Of a stretch of 64,000 bases of DNA, positions 1 through 10,302 are shown one piece after another. The stretch lies in contig RHPI01000671.1 in the NCBI GenBank assembly GCA_009103225.1, positions 260,838 through 324,837 on the forward strand. The letters are read 5' to 3'. The notes beneath the pieces were generated by a model. It was given only the letters and a program-made list of their open reading frames with translations. It did no database searches and had not been told where the DNA came from. This DNA comes from Chlorokybus atmophyticus (lineage: Eukaryota > Streptophyta > Chlorokybophyceae > Chlorokybales > Chlorokybaceae). Both the position numbers and the translations under genes were made by a program. Within the stretch, counting starts at the first letter, position 1. Every line of letters starts with the position of its first letter.

Positions 1-1
1 G

Positions 2-1954
2 CCATCCCCACCACCTCCATCTCCACCGCCACCAGGGCCTCCACCATCCCCTCCACCCCCATCTCCACCTGCACCGCCCCCACCTTCTCCATCACCGCCA
101 CCAAGGCCGCCACCACCAGGGCCTCCACCATCCCCACCACCACCATCTCCACCATCACCGCCCCCGCCACAGCCGCCACCATCCCCTCCTCCACCATCTC
201 CACCTGCAGCATCCCCACCAGGACCTCCACCTTCTCCGCCACCACCATCTCCGCCTTCACCACCACCACCAAGGCCGTCACCGCCACCCCCATCGCCACC
301 ATCACCACCGCCACCAACGCCTCCTCCTTCACCACAACCACCGTCTCCACCTTCACCACCCACACTGTCACCACCGCCGCCATTGCCACCCCCACCCGCT
401 CCAAGACCACCATCACCGCCACCTCCTCCTTCTCCATCCCCGCCAGGTCCGCCACCTTCTCCACCACCTCCAGCTCCACCGCCACCATCATCACCCTCAC
501 CACCTCCTCCATCTCCTCCATCTCCACCCCCTCCGAAGCCATCTCCACCACCGCCACCCCCCACGCCTTCACCGCCGCCGCCTTCTCCCCCACCTCCTTC
601 TCCACCTGCACCGCCCCCGCCAACGCTGTCGCCGCCACCTCCCTCGCCACCACCGCCGAAGCCGTCACCACCGCCGCCATCTCCACCCCCATCACCACCT
701 CCACCAGGTCCTCCACCTTCTCCACCACCTCCAACTCCACCTTCTCCACCGCCACCATCATCACCACCGCCTCCATCTCCACCCCCATCGCCACCTCCAC
801 CAGGTCCTCCACCGCCTCCAGGACCTCCACCTTCTCTACCACCTCCAGCTCCTCCTTCTCCACCCCCACCAACTCCACCGTCACCACCTCCGCCAGGACC
901 GCCATCACCTCCTCCACCTTCTCCACCTTCTCCACCGCCACCGGGGCCTCCACCCACCCCACCCCCATCGCCACCTCCGCCATCCCCTCCATCACCATCG
1001 CCACCTGCATCACCACCACCTTCTCCACCCCCACTCCCTCCTTCTCCACCTCCACCACCTCCACCAGGGCCTCCACCATTTCCACCACCCCCATCTCCAC
1101 CTTCACCACCGCCACCACGGCCCCCGCCCCCGCATTATAGCAGTCCGCCTCCACCAGGGCGTTTCTGCTGGCGTTGCGAGCACAGAGAGTTTGACGACGT
1201 GCAGTCGTGCTCGCCGGACACCTGGAGCTCAGCCAGGAAGGCGTGCCGGTGGCCCTCGCCTTACAAGTACGGGTCGGCGCGGTATGGAGGCACACTGCTC
1301 GTGGACGCGTTCAAGTGCTCGCGCGGCGATGCGTGCTACAGGTACAGTCTGTTGATATGCTGCCGTCTATTGGCTACAGGTGTCGAGTTCCGGTGCAATA
1401 CCAATAGCACACGCGCGCAAACACGCGTGAACACACGCCCAATCACACATAAATGCACACACATGCCAATGCTTATGAGCTCATGTACGCATGTGTTCGC
1501 GTGCATCTGCATGTAGACGCGCACGCACCTGCATACAGGCATGCACATGTGCTGCTTGAACACTCATAAACATGCCCTACCCTCTATTCCAGGCGCTGTG
1601 GTTTAGCAACACTCAGTGATGCTGCCTCCTACAACCGCGATGGGTTCCTTCAGTCTGCAGCCACAGCGCTGCTGAACGCTGCGCTGCCGTATCAGCGTCA
1701 GCGCCGCGTAGATCCATACCCATACTCAGTCACCGACATCATCAACCAGTTTCACGCATCACTCTACACGTCGGATGAAGACGATGCACAGGCGTTCTGG
1801 AGCTTGTCTTACGAGGTAAGCTTGGCTGCTTTGCAAGGCTGCTGTGCCATGATGCTTTGAGTGGAATGTCTGCTAACTGAGCGTTTGTGAGCAGAGGTAC
1901 GACGAGAACTGCGTTGTTGGAAACTGTTCCAACGGCAATGATGGCTGGCATTAA
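2..1954 (+). CDS. Hydroxyproline-rich (SPPPP) wall-type glycoprotein, 5' partial
   Basis: Exons 2-1341 (open from the left edge, so the start is missing), 1593-1815 and 1895-1954. The first ~380 residues are an almost pure run of SPPPP, PPSPPPP and PPPPGPP units, the hallmark of algal hydroxyproline-rich glycoproteins of the wall or extracellular matrix; such prolines are normally hydroxylated and arabinosylated after secretion (family knowledge). A short globular tail of about 165 residues follows, with eight cysteines (CWRCEH, QSCSP, KACRWP, FKCSRGDACYR, RRCGLA, ENCVVGNCSN) and one NCS sequon, ending GNDGWH. Intron phases fit (AG|G, then GAG|AGG). The tail does not convincingly match a pherophorin domain to my eye, so the family is left open. 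The signal peptide must lie left of the window. The repeat array may vary in length between alleles. Confidence 0.85.
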
Positions 1955-3367
1955 CGATGACCCATAGTAAAACTGCTAAGCTACAAATAAATATTGTAGC
2001 ATATACCCAGCGCATGTGTGCATAGTGTAGAGCTAGCAAGCGGCAGCAATAGTGATTGAGTATGCGGCTATAAAGAGAGACGGTATGCGGCTACGCTGCT
2101 TTCAAGGTAAAGACAAGAGTTGCATGAGCAATGTCTGCCTTGCTCTCACAGCTGGAAAGGCTCCACTGCCATGTAACTCGTGTCCTTACATCTCGATATA
2201 GCGCTTGCTCGGGTTCTGATGGCAGATGTTGCCACGAAGTTGAGTCCTTGTTCACTCACGGAGCATGGCCCACCCTGTGCCTCATCAGTTACAAGATTGA
2301 GTGTCTGGGATTGCGCTTACTTTATACCGCACGCCATGATGCATTGCACATGCGCAGTACGTGGTTTTATTGCAAACAGCTATGGAACCCTGCAAACAGT
2401 ACCACTAATCTGCAGCCCTTGATCTGCACCAAGTCCTGTCCAGGATGCTGATGCTAAGGACACAGCATCATGCGCAACTGGTGCTGACCAGTGTTAATCA
2501 ATGCATGGTATACTAACAGGTGCGCATGCCGGTTTAGTGCAAGTGACACTAGACACGGCAGTCACTGCCATATTCCGTGTTTTCTGTTACTTGTCATGTT
2601 CCGCCTTCTCTGGTAGCCACCACAGCACACGTTGAAGATTAATTTGGTTAAACAGCTACCTGGTTGCTGTTGTGTACGCGAGTAACAACACCGGCTCACA
2701 GAACCTACCTATCAAGCTCTGCAGCAGGCATTGGACGCTGTTGGCCTAACAAGCACCATTACGGTTTGCCTATAGTAAAGTGCACAACCAGTTGTAGACC
2801 CATTGCACTGCACCGCAACCGCAAGCAACAGCTGTTTGCCTTCTGCTCAACATGCAATGCTGTCACAGCGACTGCCTGGCGTTCAGCAGCACAGAAAAGC
2901 GCAGGGATATTGTGCGTTCCCAGTGTCAACCCAGACAATGCGCAACTCACCACCGCAGCAGTTTACAAGAATCTCAGGCCACTCCTGTCGGGAGGCTGGC
3001 AGGAATTTATCATCACATCAGACAACGCACACGCGGGGGCCATGCGTGCCGACCAAGTCTGTCTTTAGTATTGAACCTCGTGTGATCATCAGCCTTCTCT
3101 ACGACACCTTACCAGCAGCTGGTAAGGTCACCAGCAGCTGCTCCTCTGTCGCGGCCTGGGTGGTTTTTGAAATACATGCTCCCGAGAGCAAGAGGTGAGG
3201 AGCTAGGAACATCCTCCAACAAACTGACTTTTATGAACAACAGCAACCAGCCTCCAAACAAGCCAGCAAGCAGATGCTTAGGGTGACATACTTGCAACCA
3301 TGCACTCCAACCATTGCAAATGCATAATTTGCGGCTATTCGCATACGCAAGTCATACCAACACACTA
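1955..3367. other. Convergent intergenic interval, no gene seen
   Basis: Holds the 3' flanks of the proline-rich gene (+) and the TOC64-like gene (-). Short open frames occur on both strands but none has splice-compatible neighbours or a recognisable domain. A perfect 10-bp inverted repeat with a 3-base loop (ACCTTACCAG/CTGGTAAGGT) sits at 3106-3128. Confidence 0.6.
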
Positions 3368-6300
3368 TCAGGCACCATTCGCATAAACACGCATTCTCTG
3401 CAATTCCGTCTGCGCTTGTCTGTTGTTGGGCTCCAACGCCAAAACGCCCTGGAAATCTGTTACCAAACACAGTCAATGTAACACAACTTCCTGATCACTC
3501 CATGTGGACTTGCAGAGTGCAACACATAGCATTCCTAATGTAAGGGAACACTGGCTGACTGGCTGACTGCAAATTGATGCACGGTATTGCACAGTTATGT
3601 TCGCATGACATGTATGCAACATGCAGTCCACAAGTTAATCGCTGTCAGCATAGCCATAACATGCGCCCACAGCTCTGTTCACATACCCTTTGCGGCCTGA
3701 TCCACCAGTCCAAGCATACTCCGGGCAGTCCCACGTCGTAACAACACCTTCACGTTCTGTACAACACAATAACCCAGAGCATACGGGTGATCAGTGTAAT
3801 GTACTTACGAGCAGCACCAATGCCGCAGTCCGTGACATGTCCAAAGATACACATACTCTGGGGTCGATCTTCATAGCTTTACTGCAATCCTCCTCTGCTT
3901 GTGCATATCTGCCAAATCGCAGTGGTGCAGACTGCTTATACTTCTGCATGAATGTACTGCCCTTGCCCATGATAACACTCCACAAAGGTGTGCTCACCTG
4001 TGCAGCTTAATATACGCCATAGCGCGATTGCCGTAGTAGACAGCATTTTTCGCATCCCTGCTGATGGCAACGGTGTAGTGCTCTATGGCCTCTTCGTACC
4101 TTCCACCGCTGAAGGCTGCATTGCCCTGCACATCAAGCATCAACAGGTTGAGCCACAACCTGAAGCACACATGAACAACATCACAGTACAAAGCATAGAC
4201 TGACCGCATCTTTTGCTTCATCAGCGCTGGATTTTGAGGTGGAGGCTTCCCCAACTATCATGGCTTCTACTTTCCGTGCTGTGGTTGCGGTGGCCGTGGC
4301 TGGGGCAAGCACTGACACTGCATCCAGCAGCAATGCGTCTGCTCCATGCCTTGCCATCAACGATACTGCAAGTGGTGCCCCGGCTCTACTGGAACCCGCT
4401 GGGAAGGAGACCTGTTGGGGGAACAAGCATGCGTTAATGAACATGGCAGCAGCTTCCTCAGCCCTACGACACGTGTTGTGTTGAAGCTGGAGTTCATGGG
4501 CTTGTACCTGGGGTAGACCGCCCATCCCTGCAACGCTGATCAAGACCATTGTCTTTGCTCTGTACGCCTCCAACTTCTTGCTTGGAAGCTTCAGCTTTGG
4601 AGCCGTTCCAGGAGTTGTGGGCAAGCAAAGCACGGTGTCACCCTGCAAGCAACAGTTTGTCAACCTTTCAATACCACGCACTGGTCAGCCACATTCTAGG
4701 GCAATTGGCCAACCTTTAGGAGGTCTGCGAAGAATGCACGGACATCCTGCATTAAGATTTTGACTGCAGCTGCCTCTTCAACTGTGATGGTTTTGCCGAC
4801 TTCAAACCGAGCACGGATGCTTTCTTCCAGGGACGGCCTTGTCTCCTCCAGCCAAGCACCATGAGCAGCCCAAGCCTCAAACCTAGGTGACAGCGTACTA
4901 TTTATCAATATATGTCGAGCAGCTAAGCATATAACAGCAGTAACAGTGCATTACTAAATTAACACACCTTTGCAGTTTACCCATAGCATCCCGTAATGCC
5001 TCCAGTGAACTCTTTCCACTTTCTTGATATGGTTTCAGAGTGGGGATTTTTGCAAGCAACTGCTCCAAGTTAATAGCGACTACAGCCCTGGCTGCAGAAC
5101 AGCAGTATGTCAGAGCGCGCCCAGCACTGAAACTTGCTGACTGACACAGTGGTGCACATAGACCTGCAGCCTCCACATATACACAGGCCACCCTGCATGC
5201 ACAGAGACAATACTGCACCACCATGCCAAAATCGAGCCAGCCACAACTGAACCCCATGGACAGTGATACAGGTATGCCCATCTGCAAACCAACGATGTAA
5301 ACGATCATCACGATGTTTACAAGCTAGTTGCCACCTGAGAGCTCCTTGGTCGCTGCCGCCAGCAAAGCATTGCGCGCGGCTTTGACATCATCATCAACTA
5401 GACCCCACAAATCTTCAGCAATAAGGACTTTTTGCGGCTTACGACCACCTGGCGGCAGACGCAACAGCACGCCTGCCACCTTGCGAAGCACAGCCATGTC
5501 TCTTGCAAACAAGCCTGCAAGCAAGCTGTGTTGACAATATCCACCAACTAACAATGCCAGCCTGACTTACCCATGGCATCAAAACTAGCCGCAAGTGGTA
5601 TGACATTCTCAAGCGGGACCGCATTGTGTGAAGGCCGGAAACCGTATATGCCCGTATATGAGGCAGGTATTCTGACACTGCCCGCAGTGTCAGTGCCTGC
5701 CATGGCAAGGATGAGCTCATTGTTGCATCAAATGCACAGGCAATGCAGTAGCAGCAGAGCGCGCACCTAGTGCAAAATCGCAAAGGCCGGCAGACACAGC
5801 TACAGCAGAGCCACTAGACGATCCGCCAGGTACACAGCCAGGTGCTTTGGGATTGACAGGAGTGCCATAGTGCATGTTTTCCCCGTTGATGCTGTAGGAA
5901 ACAAAGCATGAGGATGCTGCACCAATTGATGAAGAGACACTCCAAGTTCCACGAGGCAATGCAGTACCTTACCTGAACGCCATCTCATCCATGTGAGTGA
6001 TGCCAATGCCCCGGGCACCCGCGGCTCGCAGCGTTTCCACAGCTGGAGCTGTTGTTGACGCCGGTTCATGAGTTTGTCGCCAGTCTGGGTTACCAAAACC
6101 AGTGACCCGTCCCTCAACGTCAAAACTAAGCAGCGAGAGAGGAGTGAGGTCCAGCCCAGCAGCAATCAGTTCAGCAGTTGTTGGGAGCTACTGCTTGCAG
6201 CATGATGCAAACGCTGCAAGCTCACACTACGGTGCTCGCTACAGGCATGATAGCAGCAGCACACTGCGAGATCATGACCTGATGACGGAACGCTCGACAT

Positions 6301-6855
6301 GCATGACTGCAAAGCATTCAGGTCCTTCCAAGACGGAATGTAGAGGATGCCTTTTTTTCATGAAACCACGCTACGCTAAGCAAGCCGTTCAACTGCTTGC
6401 TTCCACGGTATATGGCAAGGCGCACAGCTTGGAGATCTGCATGACACGCAGCACTGCATGCCTGCCATTGGCCGGTATGCATGTTGGGAATGATGTGAAC
6501 TGGACAACTCAGCGAAAGAACGCAGCGTAATACCACCTGCATGCAGCACATGTGATGTTCGACCTTGCATGCAAGCAGCTTACATGTCCTTGATGGCAAA
6601 AGTAAGTCCGGTTAAGGGGGAAGGTGCCATGGGAGGGTTAGGAGGCGGTGGCGGTTCAACGGTCAATCTCTCAATGAAAGCTCCGTAGTCACCATCAGCG
6701 CCAGGAGCTTTCCGCTTAGCTCGCCTGAAAAACAGCGACCAGACGGCCACAGCCACGGCCACCACTCCAGCTGCTGCGAGGGGCAGCTTTGAGCCCCCAC
6801 TGTTCCCTGAACCCCTCCTGATAGGCATCCTGGACCGCGCTGCAGCGGGCGCCAT
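3368..6855 (-). CDS. TOC64: TOC64/OEP64-like import receptor (amidase + TPR)
   Basis: Thirteen exons on the minus strand: 6855-6584, 6125-5973, 5891-5767, 5696-5571, 5514-5335, 5091-4968, 4882-4714, 4642-4508, 4411-4205, 4125-3998, 3908-3857, 3756-3687, 3456-3368; 609 aa, all phases consistent, close to the family's usual length. Order: N-terminal membrane anchor ([20 protein letters not shown], residues ~25-45), amidase-signature domain ([41 protein letters not shown]), then three C-terminal TPR units ([50 protein letters not shown]) ending [10 protein letters not shown]. In plants such proteins dock Hsp90-delivered preproteins at the plastid outer envelope, with an OM64 paralogue on mitochondria; location here is inferred. 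Unusually, Lys, cis-Ser and nucleophile Ser of a working amidase all look intact. An upstream in-frame ATG at 6936 is possible; 6855 gives the more family-like N-terminus. Confidence 0.93.
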
Positions 6856-7365
6856 CCCCGCCGCCGCCGCCGCCCAGGCAAACCTCGCGCCAGCCCAATG
6901 GCAGAACTCATGCTTACAAAACCCTAATTTGTGCAACCGGTTCTCCCAATCCAGACTTCAACAGTCATTGTCGATCCGGCTCCTGCCTCGGCGACTCGCT
7001 CCCGGCACGTGCGGCAGTGAACTAACCTGAACCGATGGAGTAGCAAGTGATTCACTTTGCAGTGAACTCACAGCTGCTCAGTGAACTGCGCCGCGTGAGT
7101 CGGATGAAACCAAGCGTTTTGATTGGCACTAAGGGACATGGCAGGGACTGTCATTAACCGTTGCTGTCGTGGCTGTGGCTGTGGTGGTGGCCGTTGTCCT
7201 CGTCGTGGGCGTCGGCGGCAGGGTTGTTGAAGGCTCAGGGGTGGTTGAAAACTTTTTCCGAGTCAGAGAGCCTTTTGGTTGGGAGTGGGGTTTTGTGGTG
7301 GAGGATTGGCAGCGTTGAGGGTTTGAGTGGTGCTGCTGCCGCCGCTCAGCTGCTGGCCCCAAGCC
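6856..7365. promoter_or_regulatory. Divergent promoter region, TOC64-like (-) / endosulfine (+)
   Basis: About 510 bp separate the two start codons. A plant-type telo-box, AAACCCTA, lies at 6919-6926, where the 5' leader of the TOC64-like gene would be. In land plants this element is typical of translation and housekeeping genes; function here is inference. Confidence 0.4.
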
Positions 7366-8371
7366 ATGGCGGAGCAGCAGGAGGAGCACGCCAGGGAGGT
7401 TGGGAGGGGGGAAGAGGATGAGCGCCACGACGAGGGCAATGGCACTATTCGCGAGCAGGACGAGGAAGAGCAGGACGACGGCGAGGACCAGCATGAGGGC
7501 CACGAGGAGGAGCTGGACGGCGAGGCTGCAGGGGATGTGCATGACGATGAGGAGGAGGCCGCCGCCCCGTCCCGCCCCGCCCGGCCCAACGCTGCCGCAC
7601 AGGAGCCTCTGCCGCGGAGCCGCCTCGGCGGCGGAGCAGGCGGATTGCGCCCGCGGGTAAGCAGCAGTCAATAGCAGCAATCAGCCCGACTGCACACCAC
7701 TGGTTACTGCACAGTGAATGCTGCAGTGGTGTGCATTATTACCAGCACACAGTTGGTTGGATCGCAGCTCGCTGTCTGGCAGAAGGTCGTTGAATGCGTG
7801 TTGTGGACGAATTGCAGTTATGTTGTTTAGATAGATATTGAGGTTGTGCTAATGACAGAAGCATTACGCAGGGTGGCATGTCGCTTCAACAGCAGATGGT
7901 GCTCAACAAGTATGGTGGGATGCAGCCAAAGAAGGTTGCTACCAAGGTACAATTGTCAACCGCAACAGAGTGCGTGGTAGCACTGCTATCACGAATGGGA
8001 GGCCAAGTGCGACTTATTGCACACAGGCACAGGAGCGAACGTACTTTGACTCTGCTGACTGGGCGATAGCGAAGGAGAAGGGTGAGAAGGAAACAACCAG
8101 CGAGGTTGAGCATCTAAGCCCCAAGCTTCAGGTGTGTGGCAGCTACACTGTTTGCTGCATGTGACTGGCTTTTTGACTGAACGGATACTCCTTGGCGTCC
8201 GCAGCCATCACCACCCAAGCGGCCAGGAAGGCGCCCTTCTTTTACTGAAGGTATGAGCCAGCACACCAGCATTTACTGCCAGTGCTGCATGTGTGTGCAC
8301 TCTTCTGCGGCAGCGTCTGAATTACATTGGTGTGCGCAGCTGATCAGTCACGCCCAGCCGTGCAGGAGTAA
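7366..8371 (+). CDS. Endosulfine/Igo1 family PP2A-B55 inhibitor
   Basis: Exons 7366-7656, 7872-7946, 8027-8131, 8205-8250, 8340-8371; phases fit throughout. The conserved core reads LNKYGGMQPKK, then ERTYFDSADWAIAKEKG, then LSPKLQPSPPKRPGRRPS, which is the layout of plant endosulfine-like proteins (KYGGLLPKK ... FFDSADWAL ... LRPKLQ). The serine in FDSADW is the site that Greatwall kinase phosphorylates in yeast and animals, turning the protein into an inhibitor of PP2A-B55 at mitotic entry (family knowledge). The N-terminal ~90 residues are an unusual acidic Glu/Asp-rich extension followed by a Pro/Arg-rich linker. The start is the ATG in AAGCCATGG at 7366; an in-frame ATG at 7327 is possible. 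The last exon (ADQSRPAVQE) is short and the least certain. A TGTAA poly(A)-like signal follows within 5 bases. Confidence 0.85.
7691..7735. repeat. Inverted repeat in endosulfine intron 1
   Basis: Eleven-base arms TGCACACCACT (7691-7701) and AGTGGTGTGCA (7725-7735) around a 23-base spacer; perfect match. Could fold in the pre-mRNA. Role unknown. Confidence 0.55.
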
Positions 8372-8375
8372 GTCC

Positions 8376-8380
8376 TGTAA
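8376..8380 (+). terminator. Candidate poly(A) signal TGTAA
   Basis: TGTAA, the usual green-algal polyadenylation signal, begins 5 bases after the endosulfine stop codon. That is very close to the stop, so it may not be the one used. Confidence 0.3.
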
Positions 8381-9850
8381 TGCTGACCCGGTCCAGATGA
8401 GTTTTGTTCAGAATATCAGTCTTGAAATCTGTCTTGGTCCCGCAGCTGCGGGTTGTATATTAGGCCACAGCTTATGTGTAGGCGTTGTCTATAAGCGTGT
8501 TGACGGCTAGTAAGTGCATGCTCCAGTCCTGTGCAGGCACACTGCACTCAGTCTCCAAGAAGCTTGTTTCTCATGCATCTACACAACTGCGTGAGTGCCA
8601 TTGGTTCCTTGCAGCTGCATATCCTCGTACTTGATCATGATAAGGAGCAGGTGTGGCAACGTGTGAAGTGGGGAGAAGGGTGCACATGTTACTGTACACG
8701 CACACAGGGTTGAACCCTTGCGCAAACTCGTGCAAGCCTGTTGTGATACATCATACGCGTGTTGCATGCATGCAAATGTGGGCATGCATTGCACGCAGTC
8801 AATCCCCTCCCGATTATTTGTACAGTAGCTTTGATTGTGATAGTACACACATGTTCGTGCTTGGTTCTAATGACCATGTCGGTTGTTGCGCATCTGCAAT
8901 CTTGATGCTGGCTAAAGAATGCCTCTCCTTTTACCTGTGCTTGACCGTAGGTGAGGTGGAGCAGTATTGTTTTAAACACGATTCGTACGGTGCATGCGGT
9001 CTTCGCATTGTGCAATATGCAACAGCATAACATACATCATGTATACAATTCTTGCCGGTGAGTTCGCAACATCACAACAGAACATTGCATTTTAGCAAAG
9101 CATATTTATATTGTCTTTATATGATAATGAGCCCACTAGCATATTCCTCAATACTATACATCGCATACATGCACATAAAGTTTTGCGCACATGTTTGTAC
9201 GGATATAGATTCCATGTTACGCTTCAACAAACACATTCAAAGGTTAAACACTGCTATCTTGTAATCAAGTAACTAATAAAATCGTTTGATATTAAATATG
9301 GTTGTGTAAATACAGATCAGTTTGCACGCGTTTTGATGCCTAAAACGTTTTGACTTTTTAATTACGCTTATCAATATGATGCATAACAATGCAGCAATTG
9401 CTTGAAACTTAAGTTTAGGGCTTGAGGTTATTAATCGTAAATATGTCAAAAACTTTACGTTACAGCATGGTAGTGTAGATGTACAGCTTTCGCAAATTGG
9501 TGCATGTGGCTCTCTTCAAGAAGAATGTCACTGCATGGTATACATTGCATGCGAGTTAACTTACTTTTAATGTGGCAGCTTATAAGGCTTGATACGACTC
9601 ATGTGTTGCCATGGAGATTAGCATGCAAATGGGTGTAACTTATAGCTTATACCCATACCGCATAAGCATGCGGCTTACGGTCTTACAGATGCTGACGTCC
9701 GCGCAGCCGGCTTGTAGGCAGCGGCGGCCGGCTTTTGACTTGCAGCAAAACAGCCTTCGCTGTGGCAGGCAATTCCTCACTGTCGTAGACCGGGCAACAT
9801 CGCCTGCATATGCAAACGCCTGCGTACGACCGCCTGCTGGCCGCCGGCGT
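8381..9850. other. Intergenic interval, AT-rich on the right
   Basis: Probably carries the endosulfine 3' UTR at its left end. From about 9040 to 9600 the DNA is AT-rich with many short stops. No open frame has splice partners or domain-like content. Confidence 0.55.
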
Positions 9851-9856
9851 TAGACA

Positions 9857-9864
9857 AAACCCTA
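9857..9864 (+). promoter_or_regulatory. Telo-box AAACCCTA upstream of eL41
   Basis: Lies 96 bp before the eL41 start codon. Telo-boxes are characteristic of plant ribosomal-protein promoters, so context and motif agree, though the motif is short. Confidence 0.5.
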
Positions 9865-9959
9865 GCGCGCACACATTGGCAGCCTCTCTCTACACATCGG
9901 GGTCGTCAGCCGCCGCTGCCGCCGACAGAGCCGCAGCCCCCCCTTTCGGGCGCGTCACC

Positions 9960-10302
9960 ATGCGCGCCAAGGTGCGTTGGTTGCGTTGACATGTGTGCGT
10001 TGTTCTATTCATGTGAGAGCTTGAAGCATGGATGGGCAGCTATGTTTCCATTCGTGCGTTGAGTGCTGGACTGCTACCATGTACGAATGTGAGGGCTGAT
10101 TGCGTTTCTGCATGGCTTCTCCTGTGTTACGCTTCTCCTGAGAGCAATCGGCTTGTGCTGTGTGCAGTTGGCGTGCTGTTATGAGGTCGTAGCGTTAGCT
10201 GTGTACATGATCTGATCGATTGCGCGCAATTTGCAGTGGAAGAAGAAGCGCATGCGCCGTCTCAAGCGCAAGCGCAGAAAGATGAGACAGAGATCCAAGT
10301 AG
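9960..10302 (+). CDS. RPL41: 60S ribosomal protein eL41 (25 aa)
   Basis: Two exons: 9960-9971 (ATG CGC GCC AAG, then GTGCGT) and 10237-10302 (after TTTGCAG), ending TCC AAG TAG. The product starts MRAKWKKKRMRRLKRK and is 25 residues, nearly all Arg, Lys, Trp and Met, matching the universally conserved eukaryotic ribosomal protein eL41, which sits at the interface of the two subunits. It is far too short for ordinary gene finders, and the intron after codon 4 hides it further. The telo-box upstream supports a ribosomal-protein promoter. Confidence 0.94.

Noticed and set aside
7129-7680. Minus-strand 183-aa hydrophobic frame
   Set aside because: Exact antisense of the acidic endosulfine exon; Leu/Val-rich only because the other strand is Glu/Asp-rich.
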